Positions 1-9,171 are shown, numbered from the stretch's first letter. The stretch is 64,000 nt of DNA from Sporocytophaga myxococcoides DSM 11118 (GCF_000426725.1 NZ_AUFX01000018.1:1-64000); one strand, 5' to 3'. Notes: generated by a model from the letters alone, not told the origin. Translations and numbers: made by a program.

Positions 1-114
1 TATAACGAAAAGAGGCCACACCTCAGCTGTGATTTGTTGACCCCAGAAAGGGCTCACGTTGAGGATGGAATATTAAAAAGACATTGGAGAAACAAGGAGG
101 TTATGACGGAATAA
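1..114 (+). pseudogene. IS3-type transposase, C-terminal end (partial at window edge)
   Basis: The window opens inside a reading frame that gives 37 residues and stops with TAA at 112-114. It contains YNEKRPHLSCDLLTPERAH, the typical end of the integrase core of IS3-family (OrfB) transposases, where the pattern is YNxxRPHxxLxxxTPxxAH. Only the tail is visible, so I cannot tell whether the element is intact upstream. The region after it (115-350) looks like the element end. The family assignment rests on this short tail alone. Confidence 0.7.
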
Positions 115-165
115 AGGTTTTTTTAGGCATTTACAGAATGCATAAAAAAGCAAATCCGACAACGG

Positions 166-349
166 TGTAAACCTATTATCGGATTAATTATGCTATCTGA
201 CCGGATTAATCCTGGCAGGTTGCTCCTCAGCAGAGCCTGATTCCGCTTCATCCGATGATCAAATGTAAAGCGATTTTAGGATTAATAAAAAAGTGTAAAT
301 TTATAATCGGATTACCAATCCAAACTGTAAACTTTTTTTAGGACGACAC
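166..349 (+). repeat. Iterated TGTAAA...GGATTA motifs at the presumed IS end
   Basis: Four imperfect direct repeats begin at 166, 264, 294 and 326. Each starts with TGTAAA; the first three continue into a GGATTA-like block, and the fourth reads TGTAAACTTTTTTTAGGACG. Such iterated short motifs are commonly found in the subterminal region of insertion sequences, where they serve as transposase-binding sites. The last copy, ending near 349, probably marks the element boundary. The boundary is inferred, because the left end lies outside the window. Confidence 0.45.
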
Positions 350-552
350 AAGCTTCAGGCTTACTCCCGGAGCTTTCAGGGGAACTTCTTGAGATTCGGG
401 AAGCATATTCGAAAGTTCAGGACTTACATTCAGAAGCTCCTGAAACGAGACGAGATGTTCTGCCTGAGAAAGAGGCAATTCTATTTAAAAAGAAGAAGTA
501 CGCTATCCAGTCCCATAAATTACTCCTTGATCAACCTTTGAGAATAAGTTAA
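331..552 (+). other. Orphan open frame next to the IS end, no start codon
   Basis: Frame 1 is open for 73 codons after the TAA at 328-330 and reads with a gene-like composition (for example ELLEIREAYSKVQDLHSEAP near 382-441). There is no ATG, and its end overlaps the 3' end of the convergent leucine-rich-repeat gene by about 30 bp. It could be the remnant of a gene interrupted by the element, or a chance open frame. I do not recognise the sequence. Confidence 0.2.
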
Positions 553-1608
553 TCCATTCTTGCCCGTTATCCGAATTATATATACACCGGAAGATTGATT
601 TGCTAAATCTACTTGGTGACTGAAACCTGACATTATTAATTTATCATGGACATCAAATACCTCCCAACTTGAGTTTTCTTCCAGATGTACTGTGTTCTTT
701 GTGGGATTAGGAAAAATATTGATAGCTGGCTCTTTTTGATCATGATTAATACCCAACACGCAATCATCAATCCATTCTGCGGTAATATCTTTATGATAAT
801 AAGTGTTTGCAAAATCAACATCTGGAACGCAGATTGATTTTAAACTTGGCATATTTCTACAAAATAAAGAATCAATATTTTCATTATGTGAAAAATCCAG
901 ATACTCAAATTGATTTTCATCACATTTCACATACTGAAGGTCTATATTTCTCGAAACATCAAGATGACTTAGTCCATTTGAAGAACAACCCAATACTATT
1001 AATGACAAATTATTTGAAAGATCAAGATGGGTTAATCCATTTAAAGAACAATCAAAAGCAACTAATTGTGAATTATCAGAGAGATCAATCGTTTCAATCG
1101 AATTTGATGCCATAAATAAATTCTTTAATTTCCTGCAACTGGACAGGTCTAATTCATCAAGATTATTTTTAAAACACCATAGTTCAACTAAAGAATCAGC
1201 CATACTCAAATCTAAACTCGTTAAATAGTTTTCATTACACACCAGCGTACCAAGTTCAAGATTACTTGAAATATCTAAAGCTGACAGCTTATTTATTGCG
1301 CAATTAAGAAATTTCAATTTCCTATTTTTAGATACATCCAGAACAGTTAGATTATTTGTAGCAACTAAAAGAGTATCCAGATTTACAAAAGCCTCTATTC
1401 CTGTCAAATCACTAATATTATTACCTCGTAACTCAAGAAATGTCACTTTCTCAGCTTCCGAAACCTGAATTTTCTGATCATTATTTTTATCAGATACATA
1501 TAACGCTATTTTCCAAAAATTCGGATCAGGAATATATACATCTTGTGCCTTTGCACTCTTAATAAAGAGGGTAGCAAAAAAAAGTAGTAATAGTAATAAT
1601 CTTTTCAT
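520..1608 (-). CDS. Secreted leucine-rich-repeat protein with T9SS type A sorting domain
   Basis: A 362-residue secreted protein. Residues 1-22 (MKRLLLLLLFFATLFIKSAKAQ) form a Sec signal peptide. Residues about 55-265 are leucine-rich repeats of about 21 residues built on an LxxLDLSxNxxLxxLxC pattern, as in other bacterial LRR surface proteins. Residues about 295-362 begin INIFPNPTKN and end in YIIRITGKNGLTYSQRLIKE, a type A C-terminal sorting domain recognised by the type IX secretion system. It is therefore expected on the cell surface or released, probably binding proteins or glycans; the ligand is unknown. It is the last minus-strand gene before the IS remnant. Confidence 0.85.
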   Translation of the reverse strand: MKRLLLLLLFFATLFIKSAKAQDVYIPDPNFWKIALYVSDKNNDQKIQVSEAEKVTFLELRGNNISDLTGIEAFVNLDTLLVATNNLTVLDVSKNRKLKFLNCAINKLSALDISSNLELGTLVCNENYLTSLDLSMADSLVELWCFKNNLDELDLSSCRKLKNLFMASNSIETIDLSDNSQLVAFDCSLNGLTHLDLSNNLSLIVLGCSSNGLSHLDVSRNIDLQYVKCDENQFEYLDFSHNENIDSLFCRNMPSLKSICVPDVDFANTYYHKDITAEWIDDCVLGINHDQKEPAINIFPNPTKNTVHLEENSSWEVFDVHDKLIMSGFSHQVDLANQSSGVYIIRITGKNGLTYSQRLIKE

Positions 1609-1660
1609 ATTAAAAAGTGTAAAGTTTTAATTAGCTCCTTTTCCGCGTGCTTATATAAGT

Positions 1661-2626
1661 TTAAAATCTTCGTGTTAATATCATACTTACTCCAATAATT
1701 ACAAAAGGAATTATAAAAGATAAAATCCAAATTGCTGTAAAAAGTATTTTACCTCCCACTTTAAGATCCTGAATTGGTTCTTTTTGAATGACCGCTTTAA
1801 CCTGCCCTATTAACTTCTGTTCATTTTCTGAAATCTCATATTTCCCGGGAGTCATATACTTACTGAAAGCCTGTATATTTTTTCCTATCTCATCACGGAC
1901 AAGCCAGTATTCTTCATTACTAAGTTCATCAAAGCTTTTATTAATGTTAATTCCTTTATCCAGCACAGCTTTCTTAGTCTTTTTCAACTGGGACTGAGCA
2001 AATAGCTGAAACATTAAAAAACCTGGAACAAGCATCAAAAAATAAGATTGAGAAGTAATGGAATAGTAGAATAGAGCACCAATGGATAAATAGCTGAATA
2101 TACTGCCAATAAGCTCACTTCTTTCGAAAAACAGACATTTGATAAGTCGTCCTCCATCCAAAGGTATTATTGGGAGCAGATTAAAAAGATTTATAAAAAT
2201 CATAGAATTAGCAGTATTCAGCAAAAAGTCATTATTATTTGCCAAGGAAAAGTAATATAATACCGCACCTAGCAATACTCCTGGCAAGGGTCCTGCAAGC
2301 AAAATGACTGCGGATTGCTTTTGAGAGATCTGGTCTTTTGTACCCGAAACAAATGCTCCGAAAAATGGAACAAAGAACATTGACACATCCTTATAATTGT
2401 AAAACTTCATTGCAGCGAAGTGTCCCAATTCATGAAAGAGAAGCACACCTGCTAATACTAAAATGTACGTCAGATCCCAGTCAAATACAAGATAGGAAGC
2501 GCCAATAAACAGAAGTGCGCTTGCAAGTGAAGGCAGTAATGATTTAGCGGCACTTTCCTCTGTTGGTTTGTCTGGATAAACCTTGACATTAGTTTCTGAA
2601 GTTATCAAGCTTTCTTGTTCTTCCAT
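1661..2626 (-). CDS. M50 (site-2) family intramembrane metalloprotease-like protein
   Basis: A 321-residue integral membrane protein. HELGH at residues 65-69 inside a hydrophobic segment and LDG at 156-158 (NLLPIIPLDGGRLI) are the zinc ligands of site-2 proteases. No PDZ domain is evident between them, unlike RseP, so this is the compact M50 type. Hydrophobic segments lie at about 30-64, 105-130, 140-160, 170-205 and 295-315. The gene starts 32 bp after the SMC gene on the same strand and may be cotranscribed, but nothing links it functionally to that operon. The substrate is unknown. Confidence 0.85.
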   Translation of the reverse strand: MEEQESLITSETNVKVYPDKPTEESAAKSLLPSLASALLFIGASYLVFDWDLTYILVLAGVLLFHELGHFAAMKFYNYKDVSMFFVPFFGAFVSGTKDQISQKQSAVILLAGPLPGVLLGAVLYYFSLANNNDFLLNTANSMIFINLFNLLPIIPLDGGRLIKCLFFERSELIGSIFSYLSIGALFYYSITSQSYFLMLVPGFLMFQLFAQSQLKKTKKAVLDKGININKSFDELSNEEYWLVRDEIGKNIQAFSKYMTPGKYEISENEQKLIGQVKAVIQKEPIQDLKVGGKILFTAIWILSFIIPFVIIGVSMILTRRF

Positions 2627-2658
2627 ACAAGATCTATTGTTATATTAAAAAAATTTAA

Positions 2659-5600
2659 TCAAGGCTCAATACTCATCGTCAATAACGGTACCACCTTCAC
2701 ATTTCCATGCTGATCCTTTCTGAATTTATAAGTATAGTTGTAATGAGTTTCCAGCTTGCTTTCATTAGGAAGACCATTGATCAGATAGATGTTTCTTTCT
2801 TCTGCAAAGCTTATCAGCTCTTTCAAATAAGGAGCTGAGATCTGCCCTACCTCATCTATGATACAATGAACCTTAAAATTCTGAGCTGTCTTCTCTGTTG
2901 ACTCCTTAATGAAAACATTTAACAATGTGATATAAATTACTGCCTTGACAAGCATATCTGTTCCTGTAGAACCAACTCTGTCAATCTTCTCAATCCAGCC
3001 TGTATCGTTCTTTCCTTCTTTAATTCTGAACCTCAGCTCAAACAAATCCTGAACTTTTATCTCATCATAATTTTCTTCACTGATGGTCTTTTGAAGATCA
3101 TTTAACAACTCTACAGACTTCTTATCAATCTCTGACTTGGCTTTATTCTCCTGATTAAACAGATTGGATTCTCCATATAGGAAAGGATTCTGCTCTCTGA
3201 ACTCGGCAATCTTCTGAAGCTTTTTCAAGACCTTGTTTTCACTGTCTTCAGACTTCAGCTTTATGTATTCGATCAGCTTAGAACTTTCAAAAGATGCTCT
3301 TCCAAAGTCAGCTTCCATTTTGCTGATCATTCGGTTGATACGGCCTTTATGGTCTGTGAGTGCCTTAACTTTTGTGGCAATAGCGTCAATCAACATCCCA
3401 TGGTTTTTTGCTACTTCTGCAATAGATGTCTGGATCTTATTTTCATTGTAAAACTCTTGCAGGTACTCAGCAAACCTTTCGTATTCAAATTCATTTGCAT
3501 TTGTATTGATACGGAAATTCAAATGGTTTTCCGGACGGAAACGTCCTGTAAACTCGGTAACCTTGTTTCTGAATTTCTCAAACTGTCCATGATACTCTCC
3601 GTCATTGGAGAACAGCTGAGAACAAAGCGCTGTTATACCAAGGTCAGAAGGCATCGCAGTGGCAGGTTCTATCAAATGACGCAGACGTTCAAACAAAGCC
3701 TTTTCTTTAAAATGCTTTTCAAAATAATCCAGACCATCTGAATATTTTTTAAGCTCTTCAAGGAATTTAGAACTTTCCTTTTCAAGTTGAATTTTATCTT
3801 TATCAAACGACTGCTTTTCTACACTGAAATCCTTTTCACATTGTTTTATCTTCTCATCAAGGATTTCTTTTTCTTTATTAAAAGATTCAACTTTATCAAA
3901 CAGTTCTCGCTTATCCTTCTTATAGTCATTGACAAGCTCAGCGTTCTTTTCTATCTCATCAAGACCTTGTTTAATGCTTTTTATTTCATTCTCCAGAGTC
4001 TTAATCTTTGAATCATCAATACCTTTATTCTTTAAGCTCTTGGATTTATCTTTCTGTAATTGCTCTCTCCTTTCGTTGAGTTCTTCTAACTTAGAGTCTT
4101 TTGATTCTTCGAGTACAGCAGCTTCATCATCATAATCTTTCTTCGCTTCGCTTAACTGATCTGCTTCCTTATTTTTCAATAGCTTCAATTCGTCTTTGAG
4201 TGATTCTGCAAGACCTTTCATTGAAGCATTGATTTCAGCTAATTCTTTTTTTAACTCTTCCTGAAGCGTATAAACTTCTGTCAGATCCTGCTCTCTCTGA
4301 GATTCAGCTTTTCTCTCCCAATCATTTAGATCAAGTGTGAATTGCTTCTCCTTTTGTTCATCCTGCTCGGCATCGTAATCCAATTGAGAAAGTTCATTTT
4401 TGAATTGAGCACTCTTCTTTCCAATGGATGCAAGCTTAGATTGCTCTTCTCTTGCCTGTGCTTCCCTGAAGTCAAGGAAGTTCTGATTCAACACAGATTT
4501 TTCTTGCAGTAAAGTTGATTTCTCCTGCTCATATTCTTCAAGAGATTTTGAATGAATCTTAACATTAGCAAGATCAAGCTGAATTCCATAAAGACTATCC
4601 AACTCCTTTTGAATCAATTTAGGATTCAAATCTTTACTGAAGAGTAATTCTTCATTACAAACCTTCCCTATTGTTTTATGCCATTCAGGATAGTTTTCCT
4701 GCAAGAAGCCAAAGAATGCATTCTGATGCACAGAAAGCTTTTCTTCAATTGCTTTGATCTTTTCATCTATTAAAGCTATTTCTTCTTTATTCTTCGAAGT
4801 AAATTGCTCTGCTGTTATCTTGTTCTTTTCTTTTATATGTTCGGCTTCTTTTCTCAGAGACTCTATCTCTCTGTTCTTAATTTTTGATTGAGCCTCTCTG
4901 TCCAGTCGTCTCTTCCCTATCTCGTCAAGGTTTTCTTTTATAAGAGCAATCTCTCTTTCAAAGTACTTCTTCTTCTTGATTTCCTTTTCAGAAAACTCTG
5001 CTTTCTGTTTATCCAGTTCTTTCTTGTGAAGACGTCCTTTGAATTGATCCGTAGCAGAAGCATGCTTTTCTCTTAGACTATTTTCATTCTTTCTGAACTC
5101 TTCAGCCAGCTTGCTTTTCACTTCCTGAAACTTTCTTTCAAGGGACAGTCCCTGACTGGCAATCATATTCAGGAATTCCTTTTTTTCATTTTCAAGACCA
5201 TCGAATAAAGTTTTATATTGTTGTTCTACGTCTTTGAAACCAGCTGTCAGCGTTGAATACTCTGTTTCCCTTGCTTGCAGACTGGCTAAAAGCTGTGCTT
5301 TCTCATCCGCCTTCTTCAGCAAATCTTCAATGCCTTTTCCCTGATACTCCTTTTGCTTTTTATCCGCTTCTTTAAGCCTGGATTTAATAGCTCCGATTTC
5401 CTGATTGATTTCTCCCTTCTTCTCCTGAAAGGCATTTTCTTTCCATTTAAAATCCTTTGTAAGCGCCTCTGCCTTTTGCCTGAAATTTGCAACCTGTAAT
5501 CCTAATAAGTCCTTCTGCTCTGTTGCATATTTAATTGCACCTCCAAGTTCTGCTGCAAGAGCTCGTTGTTTGGTTTTAAGATTTTTTATCTGCGAAAAAT

Positions 5601-6345
5601 TATCTTTAATCAACTCTCCTCTTTGAGCATTCTCTTTTCTGAAGAATGTCTCGATATCCTGGTATTTCTCTGTAAACTGACGCAACTGACGCTCTACAGT
5701 CTTCAGTTCAATATTGGTATGTTTGGTGCTGATTGAGTTTGCAATACATTCTTTCACAAACTCTGCCTTTATAGAAGCTTCAGAACTCAGAAAGATTGAA
5801 GTAATAGCAAGAGGGATGTTGTGATAATTGCTATTCCCTTTAAGTAATGCAAACTTTTTATAACGCTTATCCGGGTCGGCGCCATAGATTATATTTCTAT
5901 ACCTTTCAAAGGTCTCTATCTGATCACTATAGTATAATTTATTTTCATTAAACCTTGTCAGCACTTCTTTGGGAAGGACTGCTTCATTGTTGACGATATA
6001 CAGATCTTTATTAAAAGGGCTTTCAACAAAACGGAACAACAGTTTATTATGCCTGTAAATCATTACATGGAACATACCTTCTTCTGTCAGAATTTCATAT
6101 ATGATATATGAATTCGGATATTGAAAATAATAATCCTCAAATGACTTCTGGGAACCGGAAATACCCAGGCCTCTGGTGTTCGCACTGTAAAAGAACAATA
6201 TAGCCCTTTGCAAGGTAGTCTTCCCCATATTATTGGTTCCGACAAAACATGTATTACCTGCGATCTCAGCGCTTGAGTAATCTGTATTTGCAATGTTGAT
6301 AAAAATGATCCTGTTAAGAATTCTTTTGCTCTCCATCGTCATCAA
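2659..6345 (-). CDS. mksB: MukB/MksB/JetC-like SMC ATPase
   Basis: A 1228-residue SMC-type ATPase, the motor of a MukBEF-like loop-extruding complex. The N-terminal head has a Walker A variant GTNNMGKT at residues 36-43. Residues about 230-900 are long charged coiled coils with a hinge-like break near 560-600. The C-terminal head has the signature GSTGTDMLVKA (1125-1135) and Walker B VHCIIDEVGQ with catalytic D1164-E1165. GSTGTD in place of the SMC signature LSGG, with a short head, fits the MksB/JetC family better than canonical Smc. The start overlaps mksE by 32 bp, so translation is probably coupled; M3 or M5 could also be the start. Confidence 0.85.
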   Translation of the reverse strand: MMTMESKRILNRIIFINIANTDYSSAEIAGNTCFVGTNNMGKTTLQRAILFFYSANTRGLGISGSQKSFEDYYFQYPNSYIIYEILTEEGMFHVMIYRHNKLLFRFVESPFNKDLYIVNNEAVLPKEVLTRFNENKLYYSDQIETFERYRNIIYGADPDKRYKKFALLKGNSNYHNIPLAITSIFLSSEASIKAEFVKECIANSISTKHTNIELKTVERQLRQFTEKYQDIETFFRKENAQRGELIKDNFSQIKNLKTKQRALAAELGGAIKYATEQKDLLGLQVANFRQKAEALTKDFKWKENAFQEKKGEINQEIGAIKSRLKEADKKQKEYQGKGIEDLLKKADEKAQLLASLQARETEYSTLTAGFKDVEQQYKTLFDGLENEKKEFLNMIASQGLSLERKFQEVKSKLAEEFRKNENSLREKHASATDQFKGRLHKKELDKQKAEFSEKEIKKKKYFEREIALIKENLDEIGKRRLDREAQSKIKNREIESLRKEAEHIKEKNKITAEQFTSKNKEEIALIDEKIKAIEEKLSVHQNAFFGFLQENYPEWHKTIGKVCNEELLFSKDLNPKLIQKELDSLYGIQLDLANVKIHSKSLEEYEQEKSTLLQEKSVLNQNFLDFREAQAREEQSKLASIGKKSAQFKNELSQLDYDAEQDEQKEKQFTLDLNDWERKAESQREQDLTEVYTLQEELKKELAEINASMKGLAESLKDELKLLKNKEADQLSEAKKDYDDEAAVLEESKDSKLEELNERREQLQKDKSKSLKNKGIDDSKIKTLENEIKSIKQGLDEIEKNAELVNDYKKDKRELFDKVESFNKEKEILDEKIKQCEKDFSVEKQSFDKDKIQLEKESSKFLEELKKYSDGLDYFEKHFKEKALFERLRHLIEPATAMPSDLGITALCSQLFSNDGEYHGQFEKFRNKVTEFTGRFRPENHLNFRINTNANEFEYERFAEYLQEFYNENKIQTSIAEVAKNHGMLIDAIATKVKALTDHKGRINRMISKMEADFGRASFESSKLIEYIKLKSEDSENKVLKKLQKIAEFREQNPFLYGESNLFNQENKAKSEIDKKSVELLNDLQKTISEENYDEIKVQDLFELRFRIKEGKNDTGWIEKIDRVGSTGTDMLVKAVIYITLLNVFIKESTEKTAQNFKVHCIIDEVGQISAPYLKELISFAEERNIYLINGLPNESKLETHYNYTYKFRKDQHGNVKVVPLLTMSIEP

Positions 6346-6859
6346 TTGTTATAAGGGAAATAATTGTTTCCAGGTAATGTATAGCATCCATTACCTTGTA
6401 TGTATCTTCGTCTTCCTGTTCCAGGAATCCACCATTGGCCAAACTGCCCGCTACATCTATCACTTTATCTGTCAGCTTGTCTTTCCTTGATATGGCGTAT
6501 ATTTTTTGCCTTAGCCTTTCATTTGCAAAGCACTCTTCTGCTATCTGAGTTACTCTGTAACGCGTGCCAGTGACAGGCTTTACATCAAGACAGGAGAAAA
6601 AATCCATCACATCGATAAAGTGAGCAAACTGCTCCAGCTTTTTCTCCATGTTTGCATTCGTTTCATCCTGCTGACTGAAATAATAATAGTTATGGCCACT
6701 TTCCAGGTGATAGCCTATATGGGCAAAATATTCCTTCAGCACCCTGAAGTTTTCGTCATGACTGATACAGTCATACAACCTCGCCTGACTTCCATTTGAA
6801 CTAATGAAGCTACCTTTGCTGAGGATCTGAAATATTTCTGCTGTTTGTTTAGGAACCAT
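6314..6859 (-). CDS. mksE: MukE/MksE/JetB-like subunit
   Basis: A 181-residue protein between the kleisin-like and SMC genes, the place always held by the MukE/MksE/JetB (KITE) subunit. Its size, its winged-helix-like alternation (RYRVTQIAEECFANERLRQK) and its acidic C-terminus fit. Assignment rests mainly on gene order and length, because this family is poorly conserved in sequence. KITE subunits bind the kleisin and DNA and regulate the SMC ATPase. The start ATG is at 6857-6859, and the 3' end overlaps the SMC start. Confidence 0.65.
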   Translation of the reverse strand: MVPKQTAEIFQILSKGSFISSNGSQARLYDCISHDENFRVLKEYFAHIGYHLESGHNYYYFSQQDETNANMEKKLEQFAHFIDVMDFFSCLDVKPVTGTRYRVTQIAEECFANERLRQKIYAISRKDKLTDKVIDVAGSLANGGFLEQEDEDTYKVMDAIHYLETIISLITIDDDGEQKNS

Positions 6860-6866
6860 TTTTTTG

Positions 6867-6899
6867 AGCTTAAAGCTGAAAGCAAAAAGCTTAAAGCTT
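6867..6899. repeat. AGCTTAAAGC-type repeat between mksF and mksE
   Basis: The spacer upstream of mksE contains AGCTTAAAGCTGAAAGC followed closely by AAGCTTAAAGCTT. The same unit, slightly diverged, is iterated in the 3' third of mksF (6979-7368). The unit contains self-complementary cores (AAGCTT, AGCTTAAAGCT) and could form a small hairpin. It looks like a short repeat unit that also seeded the repeated tail of the neighbouring coding region. Confidence 0.6.
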
Positions 6900-6978
6900 T
6901 ATTTGTTTAAAATAATTAATTAGATAAACCTCATCCTAAATCCTTCTCCTGAAGGAGAAGGACTTGAGTGACTGGATA

Positions 6979-8565
6979 TTATTTATTTTTCTTTTTATTG
7001 CTTATGGCTTTAGCCTTAGTTACTTTTTTCTTTCCATCTTTAAGTAAAGCAACACTTTGCAATTCATTTTCAGCCTTAAGATCTAAGTTATCAGTTTTCT
7101 TTTTTTTACTTTCAGCTTTAAGCTTTAGGCTTTCTGCTTTTGGCTTTTTACTTTCAGCCTTAAGCTTTAAGCTTTTTGCTTTTACCTCTACCCTTTCATC
7201 TTTAACCTCTTCAACCTTTTGCTCCATAGATTGAATTTTCAACTCTTCACTTTCGGCTTTAAGCTTTACGCTTTCAGCTTCCGACTTTTTACTTTCTACT
7301 TTTAACTTTTCACTTTCCGCTTTCGGCTTTGCGCTTTCAGTTTTAAGCTTTCCGCCTTCCGCTTTCGGCTTAATCAAAGCATATCCCACTTTCTGCTTCT
7401 GACCTTTATCATTAATCAACTCTATAAAGCCAAATTCATCTGTGATATCAAGTTGAGAGTCATAGTCTATGGAGATACCGACATATAAAGAAATTCTTTT
7501 CTCAAGACTTAGCTCACCAATTTTTTCGGGGAAATTATAAGATTGAACAAATTGAAATAAGTCAACATTTCCTGTTTGAAACTTTTCTACAAGTCCAGCA
7601 ATATTGAGGCTGGCAGACTCTTCTTTGTAGGTCTCATAAAAACCATCAGACATTCTGCCTGCGGGCTTTCTATCTGTATGCCTTAGTAAATGAAGCTTGG
7701 ATGCTACCTTTTGTGTAAGTGCAGTACCTTGATCTGAATAAAGGAAATCAATAGACAACCTTGATTTTAAAGGCACACGTTTACGGAACATTAAAGCATT
7801 TGTTGAAGCAACAACATCAACAAAGTTGGTTTTATACTTTAGTTCTTCGTAGTCTTTTAATTCTTTAAGACGCTGTATCTTCCTGTATATCTCAGCCTGG
7901 TATTGAATCTTGTTAATATAGTCAATGATCTGGGCCTGAATTTCATTCAGATAATCGCGGTTTCTGACTAATGTATATCTTAAATCAAGTATGATAGAGC
8001 TCAGCTCTGCATCAACAATTGTATTAAAGAAGCCCTGTGCATCAGAAATGATCTGCTCTGTTTCTTTGATAAGATTGATGATATCATCCCGCTTTCTCTT
8101 GTATTTATCAAGCTCCTGAAGCTTTATCAGGTAATTACCCTGATTCTTATAAGCTTCATCAATGTTCTTATGAAGCTTTATTACTTCCCTTGATGTTGTG
8201 GAGTTGATCTTCTTGAGTGACCTTTTAATATTCCGAAGAAACCTTGGATTACTATCAATTCTATAATATTTCAGATTTTCATTGAGAGACTGAATATTAT
8301 CATTGATGAAGCTGGTAGTAACTTCCCCTATTTCAAGAACTTCCTCAATAAAAGTGATAATACGGTCATCCAGACTGATGATATTATTGTTTTCGTGAAT
8401 GATTTCGTAAATGGCCAGCTTTTCCAGCTTTTCATCACTCATATCATCCCGGGCGAGGATTTCTGACTTGTTTATGGATTCTTTATTTCCAAAAAGCATT
8501 TCTATAACCTCCCTGTTTTGGTATAGGAGGTTGATGAGGTCTTTAATGCTTAAAGGTTGCTTCAC
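6979..8565 (-). CDS. mksF: MukF/MksF/JetA-like kleisin subunit with repeated Lys/Glu tail
   Basis: A 528-residue first gene of the SMC operon, in the position of the kleisin MksF/JetA. Residues 1-110 look like a winged-helix dimerisation region, 110-245 are helical and coiled-coil, and about 250-395 is a C-terminal domain. From about residue 400 to 528 the protein is a low-complexity tail of KLKAES-type heptamers (KLKAESKKPKAESLKLKAES) rich in Lys, Glu, Ala and Ser, unlike the rest. The start is GTG at 8565, with no better in-frame ATG nearby. No JetD-like Toprim gene follows anywhere in the operon. Confidence 0.7.
   Translation of the reverse strand: MKQPLSIKDLINLLYQNREVIEMLFGNKESINKSEILARDDMSDEKLEKLAIYEIIHENNNIISLDDRIITFIEEVLEIGEVTTSFINDNIQSLNENLKYYRIDSNPRFLRNIKRSLKKINSTTSREVIKLHKNIDEAYKNQGNYLIKLQELDKYKRKRDDIINLIKETEQIISDAQGFFNTIVDAELSSIILDLRYTLVRNRDYLNEIQAQIIDYINKIQYQAEIYRKIQRLKELKDYEELKYKTNFVDVVASTNALMFRKRVPLKSRLSIDFLYSDQGTALTQKVASKLHLLRHTDRKPAGRMSDGFYETYKEESASLNIAGLVEKFQTGNVDLFQFVQSYNFPEKIGELSLEKRISLYVGISIDYDSQLDITDEFGFIELINDKGQKQKVGYALIKPKAEGGKLKTESAKPKAESEKLKVESKKSEAESVKLKAESEELKIQSMEQKVEEVKDERVEVKAKSLKLKAESKKPKAESLKLKAESKKKKTDNLDLKAENELQSVALLKDGKKKVTKAKAISNKKKNK
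6985..7368 (-). repeat. Coding repeats (KLKAES heptamers) in the mksF 3' end
   Basis: On the minus strand this part of mksF consists of diverged copies of a roughly 21-bp unit of the form AAGCTTAAAGCTGAAAGC, translated as KLKAES, KPKAES or KLKVES. The unit length is mostly a multiple of three, so the frame stays open. The same DNA word occurs in the noncoding spacer at 6867-6899, which suggests expansion of a local repeat rather than selection for this peptide. Confidence 0.7.
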
Positions 8566-8906
8566 TTAAAATACCTGATTATGTTTCACTTGGAGGCAAA
8601 AATCGAAGTTTTAATTTTTGCCCAACTATAAAAATACACTTTTATCCCGGACCATTGAAGGAGAATCAAGGGAATTCTTACATTTAATTTATTTAATTTG
8701 AAAGACAAAATCATCTCACTGATTATCAATAGAAAAATAATTTAAAACCGAATAAAATTTCTCTTGGTAATACTTTTGTCTATTTTATGCCCGCTTGATA
8801 AAAATTAAACCTGAATAGCTTATTCATGGGTCTGTCAGGATTCACTTCTATTCCCCACTTAAAACAATTCATGATAAAAAAACTTTATTTATTGTAAATA
8901 CTTTCC
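8566..8906. other. Intergenic region between divergent mksF and a small membrane gene
   Basis: A 341-bp AT-rich spacer with no open frame of note. It must hold the promoter of the SMC operon. A TACTTTTG word at 8771-8778 matches the Bacteroidota -7 element TAnnTTTG on the plus strand, but I see no TTTG at the right distance upstream, so it is weak support for a promoter of the gene at 8907. Confidence 0.3.
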
Positions 8907-9095
8907 ATGAATTTGAAAAAAATCTTTGGGGCTATTTTAACTTTATTAGGAGCCTTTACCCTATTATACGCCGCATATACCTTTATCAATAATAAAAACC
9001 CTGAATGGAGAACACTAATTGTATGTTCAATAATTGGCCTATTATTTTTCTCTTCAGGAATAGGTCTGATTAAAGGACTTAAGGATGATAATTAA
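8907..9095 (+). CDS. Small two-segment membrane protein
   Basis: A 62-residue protein with two hydrophobic segments (about 7-27 and 37-55) separated by a short polar loop (NNKNPEW) and ending in a charged tail. The inner-membrane location is predicted from sequence; the function is not recognisable. It is preceded by an AT-rich region and followed by a hairpin terminator at 9172-9198, so it is probably a monocistronic gene. Confidence 0.6.
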   Translation: MNLKKIFGAILTLLGAFTLLYAAYTFINNKNPEWRTLIVCSIIGLLFFSSGIGLIKGLKDDN

Positions 9096-9171
9096 GTAAA
9101 TATTTTTCATTCACTTGATTAAGTCTGATTCAGTAAAATCTATAATTTCAGAAGAATCACCGCGTACAAAA

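Noticed and set aside
807-1115. Plus-strand open frame opposite the LRR gene
   Set aside because: It is the reverse of the leucine-rich repeats and only reflects their regular codons.
1661-2626. The gene after the SMC operon as the missing JetD
   Set aside because: It has HELGH and LDG motifs of an M50 membrane protease and several membrane segments, not a Toprim domain.
8771-8778. TACTTTTG as a -7 promoter element for the gene at 8907
   Set aside because: There is no TTTG at the required distance upstream, and the start of the gene is more than 120 bp away; such words are frequent by chance in AT-rich DNA.
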